DNA from: Castanea sativa
Taxonomy: Eukaryota; Streptophyta; Magnoliopsida; Fagales; Fagaceae
Reading direction: 5' to 3'
Length of the DNA stretch: 64,000 bases
NCBI RefSeq assembly: GCF_040712315.1
Contig: NC_134020.1
Location: 32,709,751 to 32,773,750, forward strand
Shown: piece by piece, positions 22,815 to 33,621 of the stretch
Position numbering within the stretch: position 1 is the first letter of the stretch
Layout of the letters: each line of letters starts with the position of its first letter
Notes under the pieces: model-generated
The model's input: only the letters and a program-made list of their open reading frames with translations
The model's database searches: none
Told to the model about the DNA's origin: nothing
Translations under genes and position numbers: made by a program

Positions 22815-23480
22815 TGATAGGGTACTGATTTTGCCTATCTTGAAGTCGTCCATATAGGTCATCCGTAACCCAGCTAGAATTACAAGCACCCTCGAAAACC
22901 TTACCCGTAACTACCTCGTCCAAAGAGGAAGAGCCTTGGACGAAGTAAGCGCGACCAGAGAATGAGGCGCTCGTCCAGAGTGCTGACAAGCTCGTCCTGA
23001 AGGAATTCGCCCGTTAGACAGGACGGCCCCTATTCATGTGCCAAAGTACACTCGACGAGGGAATACTAGGACGAGGGTATTATATTTAGGAAAATCTCCG
23101 AATATAATGTGATAATTCCTTATTCCACGCGTAACTGCCGGGTATCCATTGTGAAATAGATGCATAAATCCTGAACGGTTATGGAAGTTACGTTTAATCT
23201 ATGCACCTCCATGAATCTAGGGGAGGTTCCAATTTCAATAACTGTCTATTAGAACACTATATAAACACTTATTCAGACAAAGCAAATGTACATTTTTTGA
23301 CTGCTCCCAAAAAGTTGGAACTCCAAAAACATAGAGAAAACTAAATTCGCCTTCGGAGGGTTCTTGGTCGGCAGCCCCGGTCACTTTTGGTCGTTTTTAT
23401 TTCTTTTTCAAGCCATTGAAAGAGCAAGTGAGTCATCCAAGCCTGAAGCATCCAGCCTACTGATTTTCTTTGCACCATCA
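22815..23480 (+). repeat. 5' LTR of the Tat element
   Basis: It starts TGATAGGGTACTG and ends TTTGCACCATCA, with TG...CA ends. A likely TATA box, ACTATATAAACAC, is at about 23258. GGACGAG/CTCGTCC motifs recur through it. Confidence 0.95.
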
Positions 23481-23482
23481 GT

Positions 23483-23500
23483 TGGCGCCGTCTGTGGGGA
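23483..23500 (+). other. Primer binding site, tRNA-Asp type
   Basis: TGGCGCCGTCTGTGGGGA begins two bases after the LTR. TGGCGCCGT is the complement of the 3' end of plant tRNA-Asp; the second half departs from the expected TGCCGGGG. Confidence 0.8.
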
Positions 23501-23588
23501 TTCAGAGTAAACCAACACTATTCACTGTTCTTTTTATTCGACTGTGTTTTTGTTGTCAAGGGTTACTCTGCCCTAGACAAAAGACTGA

Positions 23589-25012
23589 ATGGTTCGAACA
23601 AGATCGAGGGCTACCAGCCCAGGCCACCAGGAGAGTAGGGATGCATCTAGTAATCCCCTTCGCGATCGCAGGTCAGCACCTGTCATGCAACCGCCTTCTA
23701 TTCAACACATACAATCCATGGCTGCCACTATGGCAGAACTGACACGTCAGAATCAGGAGTTGAATAGGGAGATCAACCTCAAGAGGCAGCGCCAAGATGG
23801 TCACACGGAGGGACGGGCCCCGAGTCAGGAAGGAGGAGGAGAAAATGTCGAGTCCGAGGATCAGACAAGGGGTACCGCTTCAAGAAGAATGCCGCACTTG
23901 GAAAGAGAGATGGACTAGATGAGGAAAGCCATGGATGAGATGAGGGAGAATATGAGGCGGGCAAACCCAGTAGACGATATTGTTCACCGAATGGACTCCC
24001 CTTTCACAGCTTCCATCAACAGTCATCCTCTACCCCCGAAATTCAAAATGCCTTCTTTGGACTCGTATGATGGAAATCGCGACCCTTGCGATCATATTGC
24101 AAGTTTCAAGATGACCATGCACCTTCAGGGGGTCCCGGACGAGATCATGTGCAGAGCTTTCCCCACCACACTTAAGGGACATGCACGGGTGTGGTTCAGT
24201 AAGATACCCCAAACTCGGTGGGATCATTTGAAGAGTTGAGTAAGTTGTTTGTCAATAACTTCATTGGTGGACAGCGCCACAAGCGTTCATCTTCCAGCTT
24301 GTTGACTATAGAGCAAAGGAAAAATGAAAGTCTACGATCCTTTATTACCCGATTCAATAGGGAAGCCCTGACGGTAGACAAGATGGATGACAAGTTGTTG
24401 CTGGCTGCCTTCTACAACGGGGTCAATTCTGACTTGTTCATTCACAAGCTCTACAAGCAGGAACCCCAGACTATGGTCGAGCTCGTCCATTCGGCCCAGA
24501 ATTTCATGAATGCTAAGGACGCTATCATAGCCAAGAAAAGAAAAAGGGCAGAGCGCTCGGAAGCAGGCCACCATTGTTACTCGGATTAGGGACCTCGTCC
24601 CAGGAATCAGCAATATACGCCTCTGACCATGCCACTAGAGCAGGTTCTTATGCAGATCAAGGATGATCTGTCCTTGAAGTGGCCGGATAAGATGAAGGGC
24701 AATCCCAACAAGCGCAATAGGAGCAAGTATTGCCGCTTTCATAGGGATCACGGGCATGACACGGACGAGTGCTTTGATTTGAAGCAGCAAATAGAGAATC
24801 TTATTAGACAAGGAAAGCTAAGGAACTTCCTTGGACGAGATCAGAGAGATGAGAAACTGAAAGCTACGGTGGAAGAGCCATCACGACCCTCACTGGGAGA
24901 AATAAGGGTAACTATAGGAGGGAACTCGACAGTGCAGTCATCCAAGTCAAGGAAAACATACCTCAAGGTGGTGCAGAACATCCAGCTGTCTGGATGACCT
25001 CCTAAGATAAAG
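23589..25012 (+). pseudogene. Tat gag
   Basis: Gag would form the virus-like particle. The start MVRTRSRATSPGHQESRD lies about 90 bp after the PBS. The middle carries FKMPSLDSYDGNRDP, HARVWFSKIP and FVNNFIGGQRHKRSS, the usual Retrotrans_gag core, and the end KYCRFHRDHGHDTDECF, a CCHC-like knuckle of the C-x2-H...H-x4-C type. Stops at 23918 and 24587 and a frameshift near 24215 break it. It reads straight into the protease-polymerase region, as in Tat elements with a single gag-pol frame. Confidence 0.88.
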
Positions 25013-25696
25013 CAAGTCGATGAGCAGGTTGTTACATTCACGGACGAGGATGCAGGACGACTCCATCACCCACACGATGACGCGATAGTCATCACCTTGC
25101 TCATTTCTGATTATATGACTAGGAGGGTATTGATAGATAATGGCAGCTTTGCAGATATTCTTTACTACCTCGCCTTCCAGCAAATGAGGCTAGGACGAGA
25201 TTAGCTTCGACCAGTGAACTCGCCGTTGGTGGGATTCGGAGGAATGAAGGTGCAACCGGTGGGCACCATCACATTACCAGTGGTCGTTGGAACATATCCA
25301 CAGCAGATAACCAAGGAGGTAAATTTCCTTGTTGTTGATTGTGCATCGTCATATAATGCAATTATTGGAAGACCAACTTTGAATAGCTGGAAGGCGGTAA
25401 CCTCTACTTACCACTTGTCCATCAAATTTCTAACCGAGCACGGGGTAGGCCAAGTACAAGGAGATCAGTTGGCCGCCAGAGAATGCTACTTAGCTATGCT
25501 GGCAATGGACGAGCACATGCAGGCAATGAGTATAGACGGGAGAAGGATCGCGGCAGAGCCCACTGAAGTATTAGAAGACGTCCCTTTGGACGATAACCAG
25601 CCTGAGAAGTTTACTAGAATTGGGGCGAGCATGGAAGAGGGGGCAAAGCGCGCTTTGGTCCGGTTTCTGAAGAAAAGCCTCGATGTCTTTGCATAG
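25013..25696 (+). pseudogene. Tat aspartic protease region
   Basis: The frame carries VLIDNGSFADILYYLAF, the place of the active-site D-x-G motif (here Asp-Asn-Gly-Ser), and NFLVVDCASSYNAIIGRPTL, the second conserved protease block. A TAG lies between them at about 25202. The protease would release Gag and Pol products. A TAG at 25694 stands where a Trp is expected before the RT region. Confidence 0.82.
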
Positions 25697-26480
25697 AGTT
25701 ATGAGGACATGCCTGGCATTGATCCGAGTGTCATTACCAATAGCCTGAACATGTGTCCCTATTCAAAACCAGTGCGTCAGAAGAAAATGATTTTCACTTC
25801 TGAGCGAGACAATGCCATTAAGGAAGAAGTACAGAAGTTGGTCACCGCAAAGTTCATCCGAGAAGTTTATTATCCAGATTGGTTGGCGAACGTGGTCGTG
25901 GTCAAGAAAGCTAATGGCAAGTGGCGAATGTGCGTGGACTTCACTGATTTAAACAAAGCTTGCCCCAAGGATAGCTACCCATTGCCACGCATTGACTAGT
26001 TGGTGGACTCGACGGCAGGTCACAGAGTGCTTAGCTTCATGGACGCTTTCTCAGGTTATAACTAGATACAGATGGATGAAGCGGATCAGGAGAAGACCTC
26101 ATTCATTATGAGCCAAGGGTTGTATTGCTACAAGGTAATGCCCTTCGGTTTGAAGAACGCAGGGGCGACTTACCAAAGGCTGGTTAACCATATGTTCCAT
26201 CCTCAAATCGGGCGAAATGTGGAGGTTTATGTAGACGACATGCTGGTAAAGAGCCAGGACGAGGATAAACATCTAGACGACCTTCAAGAGACTTTTGATA
26301 CATTGTAGCGGTGCAACATGAAATTAAATCCAAGCAAGTGTGCTTTCTAAGTTTCATCGGGGAAATTTTTGGGGTTCATGGTGTCGTACAAGGGAATTGA
26401 GGCGAATTTGGACAAAATCCAAGCGATACTGAATATGGAACCACCAAAGAATATCAAGGAAGTCCAGTCTCTTACCGGAC
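25697..26480 (+). pseudogene. Tat reverse transcriptase
   Basis: The core is intact in sequence: WLANVVVVKKANGKWRMCVD, DLNKACPKDSYPLPRID, QMDEADQEKTSFI, MPFGLKNAGATYQRLV and VYVDDMLVKS, the YVDD-type active site. Stops occur at 25997, 26063, 26306 and 26348, each a TAG where Gln or another CAG/TGG codon is normal. A gypsy RT is certain; this copy would not yield a full enzyme. Confidence 0.93.
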
Positions 26481-27020
26481 AGGTTGCCGCCCTTAACAGG
26501 TTTGTCTCGAAAGTTACTGATAAGTGTTTTCCTTTCTTTAAAGTCCTTAGGAAGACATTTGAATGGACAGACGAGTGTCAAAGGGCCTTCCAAGATTTGA
26601 AGACATATCTCATGACAGCGCCGTTGTTGAGTCCATCTGTACCTGGGGAAGAGTTGTATTTGTATTTGGCAATGTCCCTACACGCAGTAAGCTCAGCGTT
26701 GGTCAGAGAAGAGGGGAGAGTCCAGAAACCGGTCTATTACACAAGCCATGCAATGAGAGGAGCAGAAGGACGATACCCGATGATGAAGAAACTAGCCTTT
26801 GCATTGATCACGGCTTCCAGGAAGCTGAGGCATTATTTCCAAGCACACATCATCAACGTCCTAACAGACCATCTTATAATGAAGGCAATGAACAAGTTGG
26901 AAGCTGCTGGACGGCTAGTACAGTGGGCCGTTGAGCTCAGCGAATTTGACATCAGATACCTCCCAAGGAGTGCGATAAAGGCGCAGGCATTAGTAGATTT
27001 CATCGCAGAGTTCACCCCCA
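26481..27020 (+). pseudogene. Tat first RNase H (gypsy type) and connection
   Basis: FEWTDECQRAFQDLKTYL is the RT connection, followed by VSSALVREEGRVQKPVYY, EGRYPMMKKLAFALI, FQAHIINVLTDHLI and WAVELSEFDIRYLPRS. These are the usual gypsy RNase H motifs. The frame 26369-27502 is open throughout. Confidence 0.9.
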
Positions 27021-27045
27021 GTCAGGACGACCTGGACACGGAAGA

Positions 27046-27502
27046 AGGAATTGAAAGGTGGGTGATTAATGTAGATGGATCGTCTGCACTGTATGCAGGA
27101 GGGATTGGAGTTATCCTGAGGTCCCCCGAGGGTGACAGGCTGGAGTATGCAGCCCGTTTGCAGTATCAAACTACCAACAACGAGGCTGAGTACGAAGCTC
27201 TACTCAAAAGATTGGAGTTGGCTAAGTCCTTAAGGGCGGAGTCGGTAACAATCAGAGGAGATTCTCAGCTAGTCATTAACCAAGTAAATGGAATGTGTGA
27301 TACTAAGGAAGATCGAATGAAGAAATACCTCAGCAAAGTGAAACGACTTGCACGAAAATTTTCAGCTGTAAGTTTTGTTCAACTACCCAAGGAGGAAAAC
27401 ACGGAAGCGGACGCCTTGGCAAAAGCAGCTTCGGCAGGAGTTACAGACGAGTGCGACAACGTCCAATATATGCCAAGCATAGACATCCCTGACATACAGT
27501 AG
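27046..27502 (+). pseudogene. Tat second RNase H (archaeal type)
   Basis: A second RNase H follows the first: INVDGSSALYAGGIGVIL, NNEAEYEALLKRLELA, IRGDSQLVINQVNG and ENTEADALAKAAS give D-E-D-D in order. Duplicate RNase H of this kind is diagnostic of the Tat lineage. The domain itself has no stop; the frame ends with TAG at 27500. Confidence 0.93.
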
Positions 27503-27523
27503 ATAGGAGGAGGAGAAAATTAG

Positions 27524-28755
27524 ATGAGTCCAATAGTGATTTACCTCAAAGATGGAAGGCTCCTGGAAGACAAAGATGAAGCAAAAAAGTTAAGGGTCAG
27601 GGTAGCCAAATACGTCCTCATAAACGAAGTATTGTACAAGCGAGGTTTTTCCCAACTTTACTTAAGGTGCTTGGCTCCTGACGAGTCAAGCTATGTTTTG
27701 AGGGAAGTGCATGAAGGAGCATGTGGAAATCATTCAGGAGCAAGATCGCTAGTCCATAAGATCGTCCGTGCCGGCTACTATTGGCCTACAATGCAGGCAG
27801 ATGCTAAAACCTATGTCAAGGTATGCGACCAGTGTCAGCGCTATAGCAATATACCTAGACAGCCGTCAGAGTACCAGACCCCAATGATGGCCCCATGGCC
27901 CTTCGCACAGTGGAGACTGGATATCCTAGGCCCTTTCCCCATGGGAGCCAGGCAAATGAAGTTTCTAGTGATAGGAATCGATTACTTTACCAAGTGGGTA
28001 GAAGCTGAATCTCTCGCATCAATCACTCAGCAAAACGTGAAAAATTTTGTATAGAAGAATATCCATGTAGGTTCGGAGTACCCAGAGTATTAGTATCGGA
28101 TAACGGACTTCAATTCGACAACACACCCTTCAGGGACTTTTGCAATCATTTTGGGATCAAGAATCACTATTCCTCACCCTTCCATCCACAGATAAATGGA
28201 CAAGCAGAAGTAGCAAACCGATCCTTGCTGAAAATCATCAAGACTCGGCTCGAGGGGGTAAAAGGGATATGGCTAGATGAGCTACCAGGTGTTCTTTGGG
28301 CCTATAGGACGACTGTACGAACTCCGATAGGAGAGACCCCTTTTAAATTAGCCTATGGAAGTGAAGCTGTCATACTAGCGGAAGTTCATATGGCAAGTCA
28401 TCGAGTGATGGAGTACCAGGAGAAAGAGAATGGGGAACAACTTCGTCTTGACCTCGATCTTATTGATGAGGTAAGAATGGATGCGGAGCAAAGGACAGCA
28501 AGGTACAAAAACCTTATGGCCAGACAGCATGATGCCATGGTGAAACCCAGACGGTTCGGTGTGGGGGACCTTGTCCTCAAAAGAGTCTCCTTGGCGACTA
28601 GGAACCCAGCTGATGGAAAATTGGGACCCAATTGGGAAGGACCCTACAGGGTAATCAACTGCAAGAGACAGGGGTCTTACTACCTAGAAGCTCTGGACGG
28701 GCGGAAGTTAGAGCATCCCTCGAACGTGGAACATCTAAGGAGGTACTATCAGTGA
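27524..28755 (+). pseudogene. Tat integrase
   Basis: The N-terminal zinc site is HEGACGNHSGARS...CDQCQRY (HHCC). The catalytic core gives RLDILGPFP (D), VSDNGLQFD (D) and NGQAEVANRSLLK (E). A GPYRV motif sits near the end; there is no chromodomain. Translation breaks with a stop and frameshift near 28052-28080. The integrase would insert the cDNA. The TGA after RRYYQ (28753-28755) is the natural end. Confidence 0.92.
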
Positions 28756-29107
28756 TAAGTAGGGACGAGAGAAGTCAGTGGCAAAGTTACATCTATGATT
28801 TGCGTGTTCGCTTATATTTACTGTTATGTTCTTACTACTATTATGGTGTGTTATGAATAAAAAGTGCACTAGTTCTTAAACTTTTGCACCGCTTACAGAC
28901 CAGCTTATGAAAGACGAGGTTATGTATTTTTCTTAGGTATCTTAATAAGGCACTAGCTTATAAGCATGTGCCACGTTTATGAACAATGTCCATGTAATAA
29001 TATGGTTTGAATCTCTTATGTATTTGATGCATAGATTTAGTTTCCATAATAATACCCATAGAAGGGGCAAAAGCCTAAGACGAATAGAAATCTTCGGACG
29101 CAGAAAA
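28756..29107. other. Spacer after pol
   Basis: This is non-coding, 3'-UTR-like sequence between the pol stop and the 58-bp repeats. I see no conserved motif except scattered GACGAG. Confidence 0.4.
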
Positions 29108-29420
29108 ACTCGTCCAAGGCTTTCATTCAAATAAGGATAAAGCAAAGGGAAATAAGATAAGGCATACTCGTCCAAGGCTTTCCTTTAAATAAGGATAAAG
29201 CAAAGAGAAATAAGCTAAGGCATACTCGTCCAATGCTTTCCTTGAAATAAGGATAAAGCAAAGGGAAATAAGTTAAGGCATACTCGTCCAAGGCTTTCTT
29301 TTAAATAAGGATAAAGCAAAGAGAAAAAAGCTAAGGCATGCTCGTCCAAGATTTCCTTTAAATGAGTACAAAGCAAAAAGAAAAAAAGCCATGGCCCACT
29401 CGTCTAAGAAAGAAAGTAGG
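29108..29420. repeat. 58-bp tandem repeat, five units
   Basis: Units start at 29108, 29166, 29224, 29282 and 29340, exactly 58 bp apart, and a sixth partial one at 29398. Each contains ACTCGTCCAAGGCTTTC and AGGATAAAGCAAAG. Tandem repeats between pol and the 3' LTR are usual in Tat elements. Confidence 0.93.
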
Positions 29421-29899
29421 CATTAAGGCATAGCATTCCAAAGACGAGCAGCTAGTCAAGACGAGTAAAACATAAACGTTATGAACTCCTTGCGAGAAGA
29501 CGAGTAATAATTGCCTAAAGGGCAAACAAAAGTAATGCAGTCATCATTATCGTCCTAAGTGGGTCGTCCATAAAGAAATCGTGTAGACAATCATTCAACA
29601 CTTAGAACATTGTTTAAAAGGCAATTGCATAAAAGATAAAAATAATGTGCAAACTCGTCCATGGAACAACAATAATAGATGAAAATAAACATTCATTAGA
29701 AATTAAAGGGTGGACGACCACCGTCCAAAAACCCTTAAGAAATAAGCCTTGAAAGGCAATTGTTCATAAACTCGTTGGAAGTACTCCAGACGAGGTAAGT
29801 GTGCTCTAATAAATTTAAAAAAAAAAAAAGAAGAAGAAGAAGAAGAGAAGAAAACACTTTAAAAAAAGAAAATGATAAAATCTTCGGATAGCAAGGGCA
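29421..29899. other. Spacer between tandem repeats and the antisense gene
   Basis: It is AT-rich with scattered CTCGTCC/GGACGAG, ending in a short (GAA)n run at 29830-29850. There is no frame to report. It would hold the 3' end of the antisense transcript. Confidence 0.4.
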
Positions 29900-32132
29900 T
29901 TAGGCATCGGGGTCGTCCTGGGCAGGTTTGGTCGAGGCATCGTCTTCAATATTGACATCTTTAGAGCTAGTCTGAAGAAAAGAACTTGCAGCACCCCCTA
30001 ATTGAAGGACGATAGAGCTGAAATCAACCTCTAGAAACTTCTCCTTCGCCTCCATGCTAAAATCTTCAAATCCAGTCGCATAATTGGCGTCCAGAAGGTC
30101 AGTTAATTGCTTCGAGGCCTTGAATTCCTCCACAGCATCGTCCTTAGCCTTCTCAAGGGAGTTTCTTAACTCGTCGGTCTTCCTCTAAAAGTGGTCAAGA
30201 CGAGTGTCTTTCTCCACTATGTCAGCTTTTAGCTTCTCGACGAGGTTCAGCAAACCCTTGGCCTCGTCCTTAGCCTTAGCCGCTGTTTCAGCCCAGCCTT
30301 TGCAGTCATCCCTGACTTCTTGTATCCTCCTCTCCAATAAAAGCCTCGTCTTATCCAGCTGAGTGGCCTGTCTGGACGCGGCTATGAACTTTGACATAGC
30401 CTGCATAAGCATTTACGAATTTTCGTATTAAGCAAGGAAAACAAGCGTATGACGAGGAAGATAAAAAAGAAAAAAAATAAAGAAAGAAAAAGAAGAGAAG
30501 TTTATGTTCATTACCTTGAAGAGGTCATGAACACCTGAGTGTTCAAAATCTCTCAAAGACATGTTATAACATGCAGCCACGTCCTCGCCAGAAACTGCCT
30601 TTTCAAACCTCTCCCAAGCCAAATCCTCACTCTCAAGAAGGTTTGACGCGACTTCAACAGGAGGCTGGGACGAGGTAGGAACGTTAGTTTTAGACGGAGT
30701 GTGGGTAGGCTCAGACAACTCCACATCAAGAATCTGGATGGACGGCGATTGAGATGGAGGAATAGGGACAGCAGGAGGGACGACCCCAGGCTTGGACGAC
30801 TTCCTATGCTTTGCCCTCTTCTCTTTCAGACGGCTGGGGAGGTTTTCAAGATTAATAGCCTTTGATAGGCTTCTTTTGTCGCCAACAGCAGGACGAGCCC
30901 TAGTTTCGGCGTCTTGCCTAGTATGCTCGTCCGCGACTCCCTTACCTTTGTTCTCCTTCATGGTAGCCATCCCTACAAAAAAAAAAAAGATGAATAAATC
31001 AACAAATGTGCCTGTGACGACATGATTAAGTTAATGGCAAAACAAAACAAAAAAAAAATCCCAAGGCAAGAACTTACGTCGACAGATTGTGATTTCGTGA
31101 GCTAAGGCTTCTGGAGAAGGTTTTGGGCCAAGTCCCCAAGTCACGAGACGTTAAAGGGTGACCAAAGAATGGAAGTCCCTCTCTGGGTGAAGACGAGCCT
31201 TTTGAACGCGTCCCAAATAAAACTTGTTCAAAGACGGCCTTCTAACACCTGCAATAAGGACGAGAAGCTTAGTATAGAAAGACATGTAATAAATGTAATG
31301 TTACAATAGTGAAAAGCAAACCTTCAAGACGATGGTTCCCTAACTCTCCTGTATATGGGGCAAACGGATCCATGCTCACCTCTACAAGGTGCCCTGCCCA
31401 AAAACTTGAGACGAAGAAAAACTCCGTCTTCCAACTCTTATCCGAGGTAACCAACGACTTTATAATCCTATAATCTTTTCTCCTGGTTGTAAACTGATAA
31501 AAGCCACGGGATTGGCTAATTTCAGAGGGTTTGTAGCAAAAAAGGAATTCGTCTACGGTAAGAGGACAATCCCCTTCAAAAACCTCTTTCCACAAAATCT
31601 GCATAGAAACGATTAGTCTCCATGCATTGGGATTAAACTGACACAACCCTAAACCTAATCTAGTGAGCAACTCCCTAGCAAAAGCATTGAGAGGCAGCCT
31701 AAGACCTCCTAGAAGATAGGCTTCATAAACTCCAATGCCAAAGTGAGGTTGGCAACACCACTCATCACGGACGGCCAACCTAGGATTTAGTTCGTCTGGA
31801 ATTTGGTACCAACTCCTAAGGGACGCTAATTTTCTCTCGTTTGTCTTAGCTGGAACCCCTACAGCACAGTTGTATATAGTCTCAACCTCGTCCTTTTGAG
31901 TGGACGAGGGCGCACTGGAGGGACCAGCCCCAGACCCAGATGCCACTCTCGTCCTAAATTCCTCCTGGAAGACTTCTAGGGGAACCCCAGGAACCCCAGA
32001 AACATACTCGTCTGTGGTATTACCCCCGCTACTACTACTATCACTACTACAACCACTATAACTAGTTGTGTTGTGGTATTCGTCTATCTCTCTATCAACA
32101 CTATTACTAGACGAAGAAAAAACTTCTGACAT
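29900..32132 (-). pseudogene. Antisense gene of the Tat element, four exons
   Basis: Exons on minus: 32132-31322, 31248-31078, 30972-30515 and 30400-29900. All introns are GT-AG and the four lengths (811, 171, 458, 501) add to 1,941, a multiple of three, with phase kept at each junction. It starts MSEVFSSSSNSVDREIDEY with a Ser-rich leader, then SLRSWYQIPDELNPRL, GLRLPLNAFARELLTRLGL and NAWRLIVSMQILWKE, which resemble the putative gypsy-type transposon domain (PF04195-like). Exon 3 is basic and Pro/Ser-rich; exon 4 is a coiled coil. Two stops (TAA in exon 2, TAG in exon 4) replace probable Gln. Its role is unknown. Confidence 0.78.
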
Positions 32133-32511
32133 TGTGGAAATTTAAGGGAAGCCTGAAGACGAGCGTAGAGAAAATACCTAGATCTAGACGAATAAAACTA
32201 GGGACGCTGGAATACTCCTAGACGAGGCGATGGATGAGAAATGTCAAACGAGAAAATTTGAAAAATGGAGAGGGTATGGGAGGAAATCCACTATTTATAG
32301 GCGTTGAAAAATGAAACCCGAAACGAAATGCTCAATTAGGAAGAACCACGTGGCAACTTCCTCAGAAACTCAAATTGAGACAACGGTTAACGCACATAAT
32401 GATGACACGTGGCACAATCTGGGGCCATTGGAGCCCCACCATCTACATCAAGACACGTGGGGTGACATGATGAAACGTGTCCAAAAACCAAAAGCTTTGG
32501 ACGACCCTTGG

Positions 32512-32524
32512 ACAAGGGGGCAAC
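32512..32524 (+). other. Polypurine tract of the Tat element
   Basis: ACAAGGGGGCAAC directly precedes the 3' LTR start. It is the expected plus-strand primer. Confidence 0.75.
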
Positions 32525-33192
32525 TGATAGGGTATTGATTTTGCCTATCTTGAAGTCGTCCATATAGGTCGTCCATAACCCAGCTAGAATTACAAGCACC
32601 CTCGAAAACCTTACTCGTAACTACCTCGTCCAAAGAGGAAGAGCCTTGGACAAGGTAAGCGCGACCAGAGAATGAGGCGCTCGTCCAAAGTGCTGACAAG
32701 CTCATCCTGAAGGAATTCGCTCGTTAGACGGGACGGTCCCTATTCATGTGCCAAAGAACACTCGACGAGGGAATACTAGGACGAGGGTATCATACTTAGG
32801 AAAATCTTTGAATATAATGTGATAATTCCTTATTCCACGCGTAACTGCCGGGTATCCGTTGTGAAATAGATGCATAACTCCTGAATGGTTATGGAAGTTA
32901 CGTTTAATCCTTGCGCCTCCTTGAATCCAGGAAAGGTTCCAATATCGATAACCGTCTATTAGAACACTATATAAACGCTTATTCAGACAAAGCAAAGGTA
33001 CGTTTTTTGACTGCTCCCAAAAAGTTGGAACTCCAAAAACATAGAGAGAAAACTAACTTCACCTTCGGAGGGTTCTTAGCCGGCAGCCCCGGTCACCTTT
33101 GATCGCTTTTCTTTCTTTTTCAGGCCATTGAAAGAGCAAGTGAGTCATCCAAGCCCGAAGCATCCAGCCTACTGATTTTCTTTGCACCATCA
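32525..33192 (+). repeat. 3' LTR of the Tat element
   Basis: It starts TGATAGGGTATTG and ends TTTGCACCATCA. It aligns end to end with 22815-23480 with one small indel. A CAAGGGGGCAAC purine-rich tract directly precedes it. Confidence 0.95.
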
Positions 33193-33280
33193 CCATCAAT
33201 TATCTTTAAAAACCCAAAAAGCAAACATGTTTTGCATATAACTCAAGGAATTTTCAAACTTGGTTTGCCAAACCAAGATC

Positions 33281-33621
33281 ACACACACAGCATAAAGAGC
33301 ATCCCTAAAATGTGGTTAGGGTTTTTCCTTTTATACCTAGTGCAAAACATAAAACCCAACACGTAAAAAGGGCTTAGGCTGAATTGGAAAATTCTATAGA
33401 AAAACAATCTATATGACTTTCGATCAGTCGAATCTAATTCTTGATCGATCGAGCCAGACAGATTTACACAGTAAATTCTGTAGCAACTCAATTCCAACTT
33501 TACATAAAAGACACATACTTTGAGCAAGTCTAAAAAAGACTAAAATGTTTTGATCATGGTTTGCCAACATTACAAATTAGAATTTTAATACTTTTAAACT
33601 TAAAGGTCTTAGAACCCAACA
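33281..33621 (-). repeat. 5' LTR remnant of element P1
   Basis: On the minus strand it begins TGTTGGGTTCTAAGACC and matches 19866-20203 over about 340 bp in the same orientation. The inner part present in the left LTR is missing here; sequence at 33193-33280 is instead continuous with the internal leader. Confidence 0.7.

Larger units (their letters stand above)
22815..33192 (+). mobile_element. Ty3-gypsy retrotransposon, Tat lineage, both LTRs present
   Basis: The element is 10.4 kb with 666- and 668-bp LTRs, a PBS, gag-pol on plus and an antisense gene on minus. The presence of two RNase H domains and antisense coding between pol and the 3' LTR are hallmarks of the plant Tat lineage. The flanks read CCATT (22810-22814) and CCATC (33193-33197), a 4/5 match for a 5-bp target duplication. 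By eye the LTRs differ at about 42 of 666 positions (around 94% identity, mostly transitions). Pol has several stops, so this copy cannot move by itself. Confidence 0.95.
19421..33621 (-). mobile_element. LTR element P1 carrying a plant-transposon-type protein; hosts the Tat insertion
   Basis: In minus orientation the 3' LTR is at about 19421-20203 and starts TGTTGACTTCTAAGACC. Directly before it is a polypurine tract, AAAGGGAGAGTT (20204-20215). The only gene found encodes a transposon-type protein (20764-21786). A matching piece of the other LTR lies at 33281-33621 and starts TGTTGGGTTCTAAGACC. The 10.4-kb Tat element at 22815-33192 separates the two. There is no gag-pol, so this copy is non-autonomous. 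No target duplication could be shown, and the right LTR lacks its inner part, so it is a damaged copy. Confidence 0.7.

Noticed and set aside
26563..26934. 123-codon frame overlapping pol
   Set aside because: It is a shifted-frame shadow of the gypsy RNase H region.
29108..29420. CRISPR-like regular repeats
   Set aside because: The 58-bp units are directly adjacent without spacers and lie within a retrotransposon.
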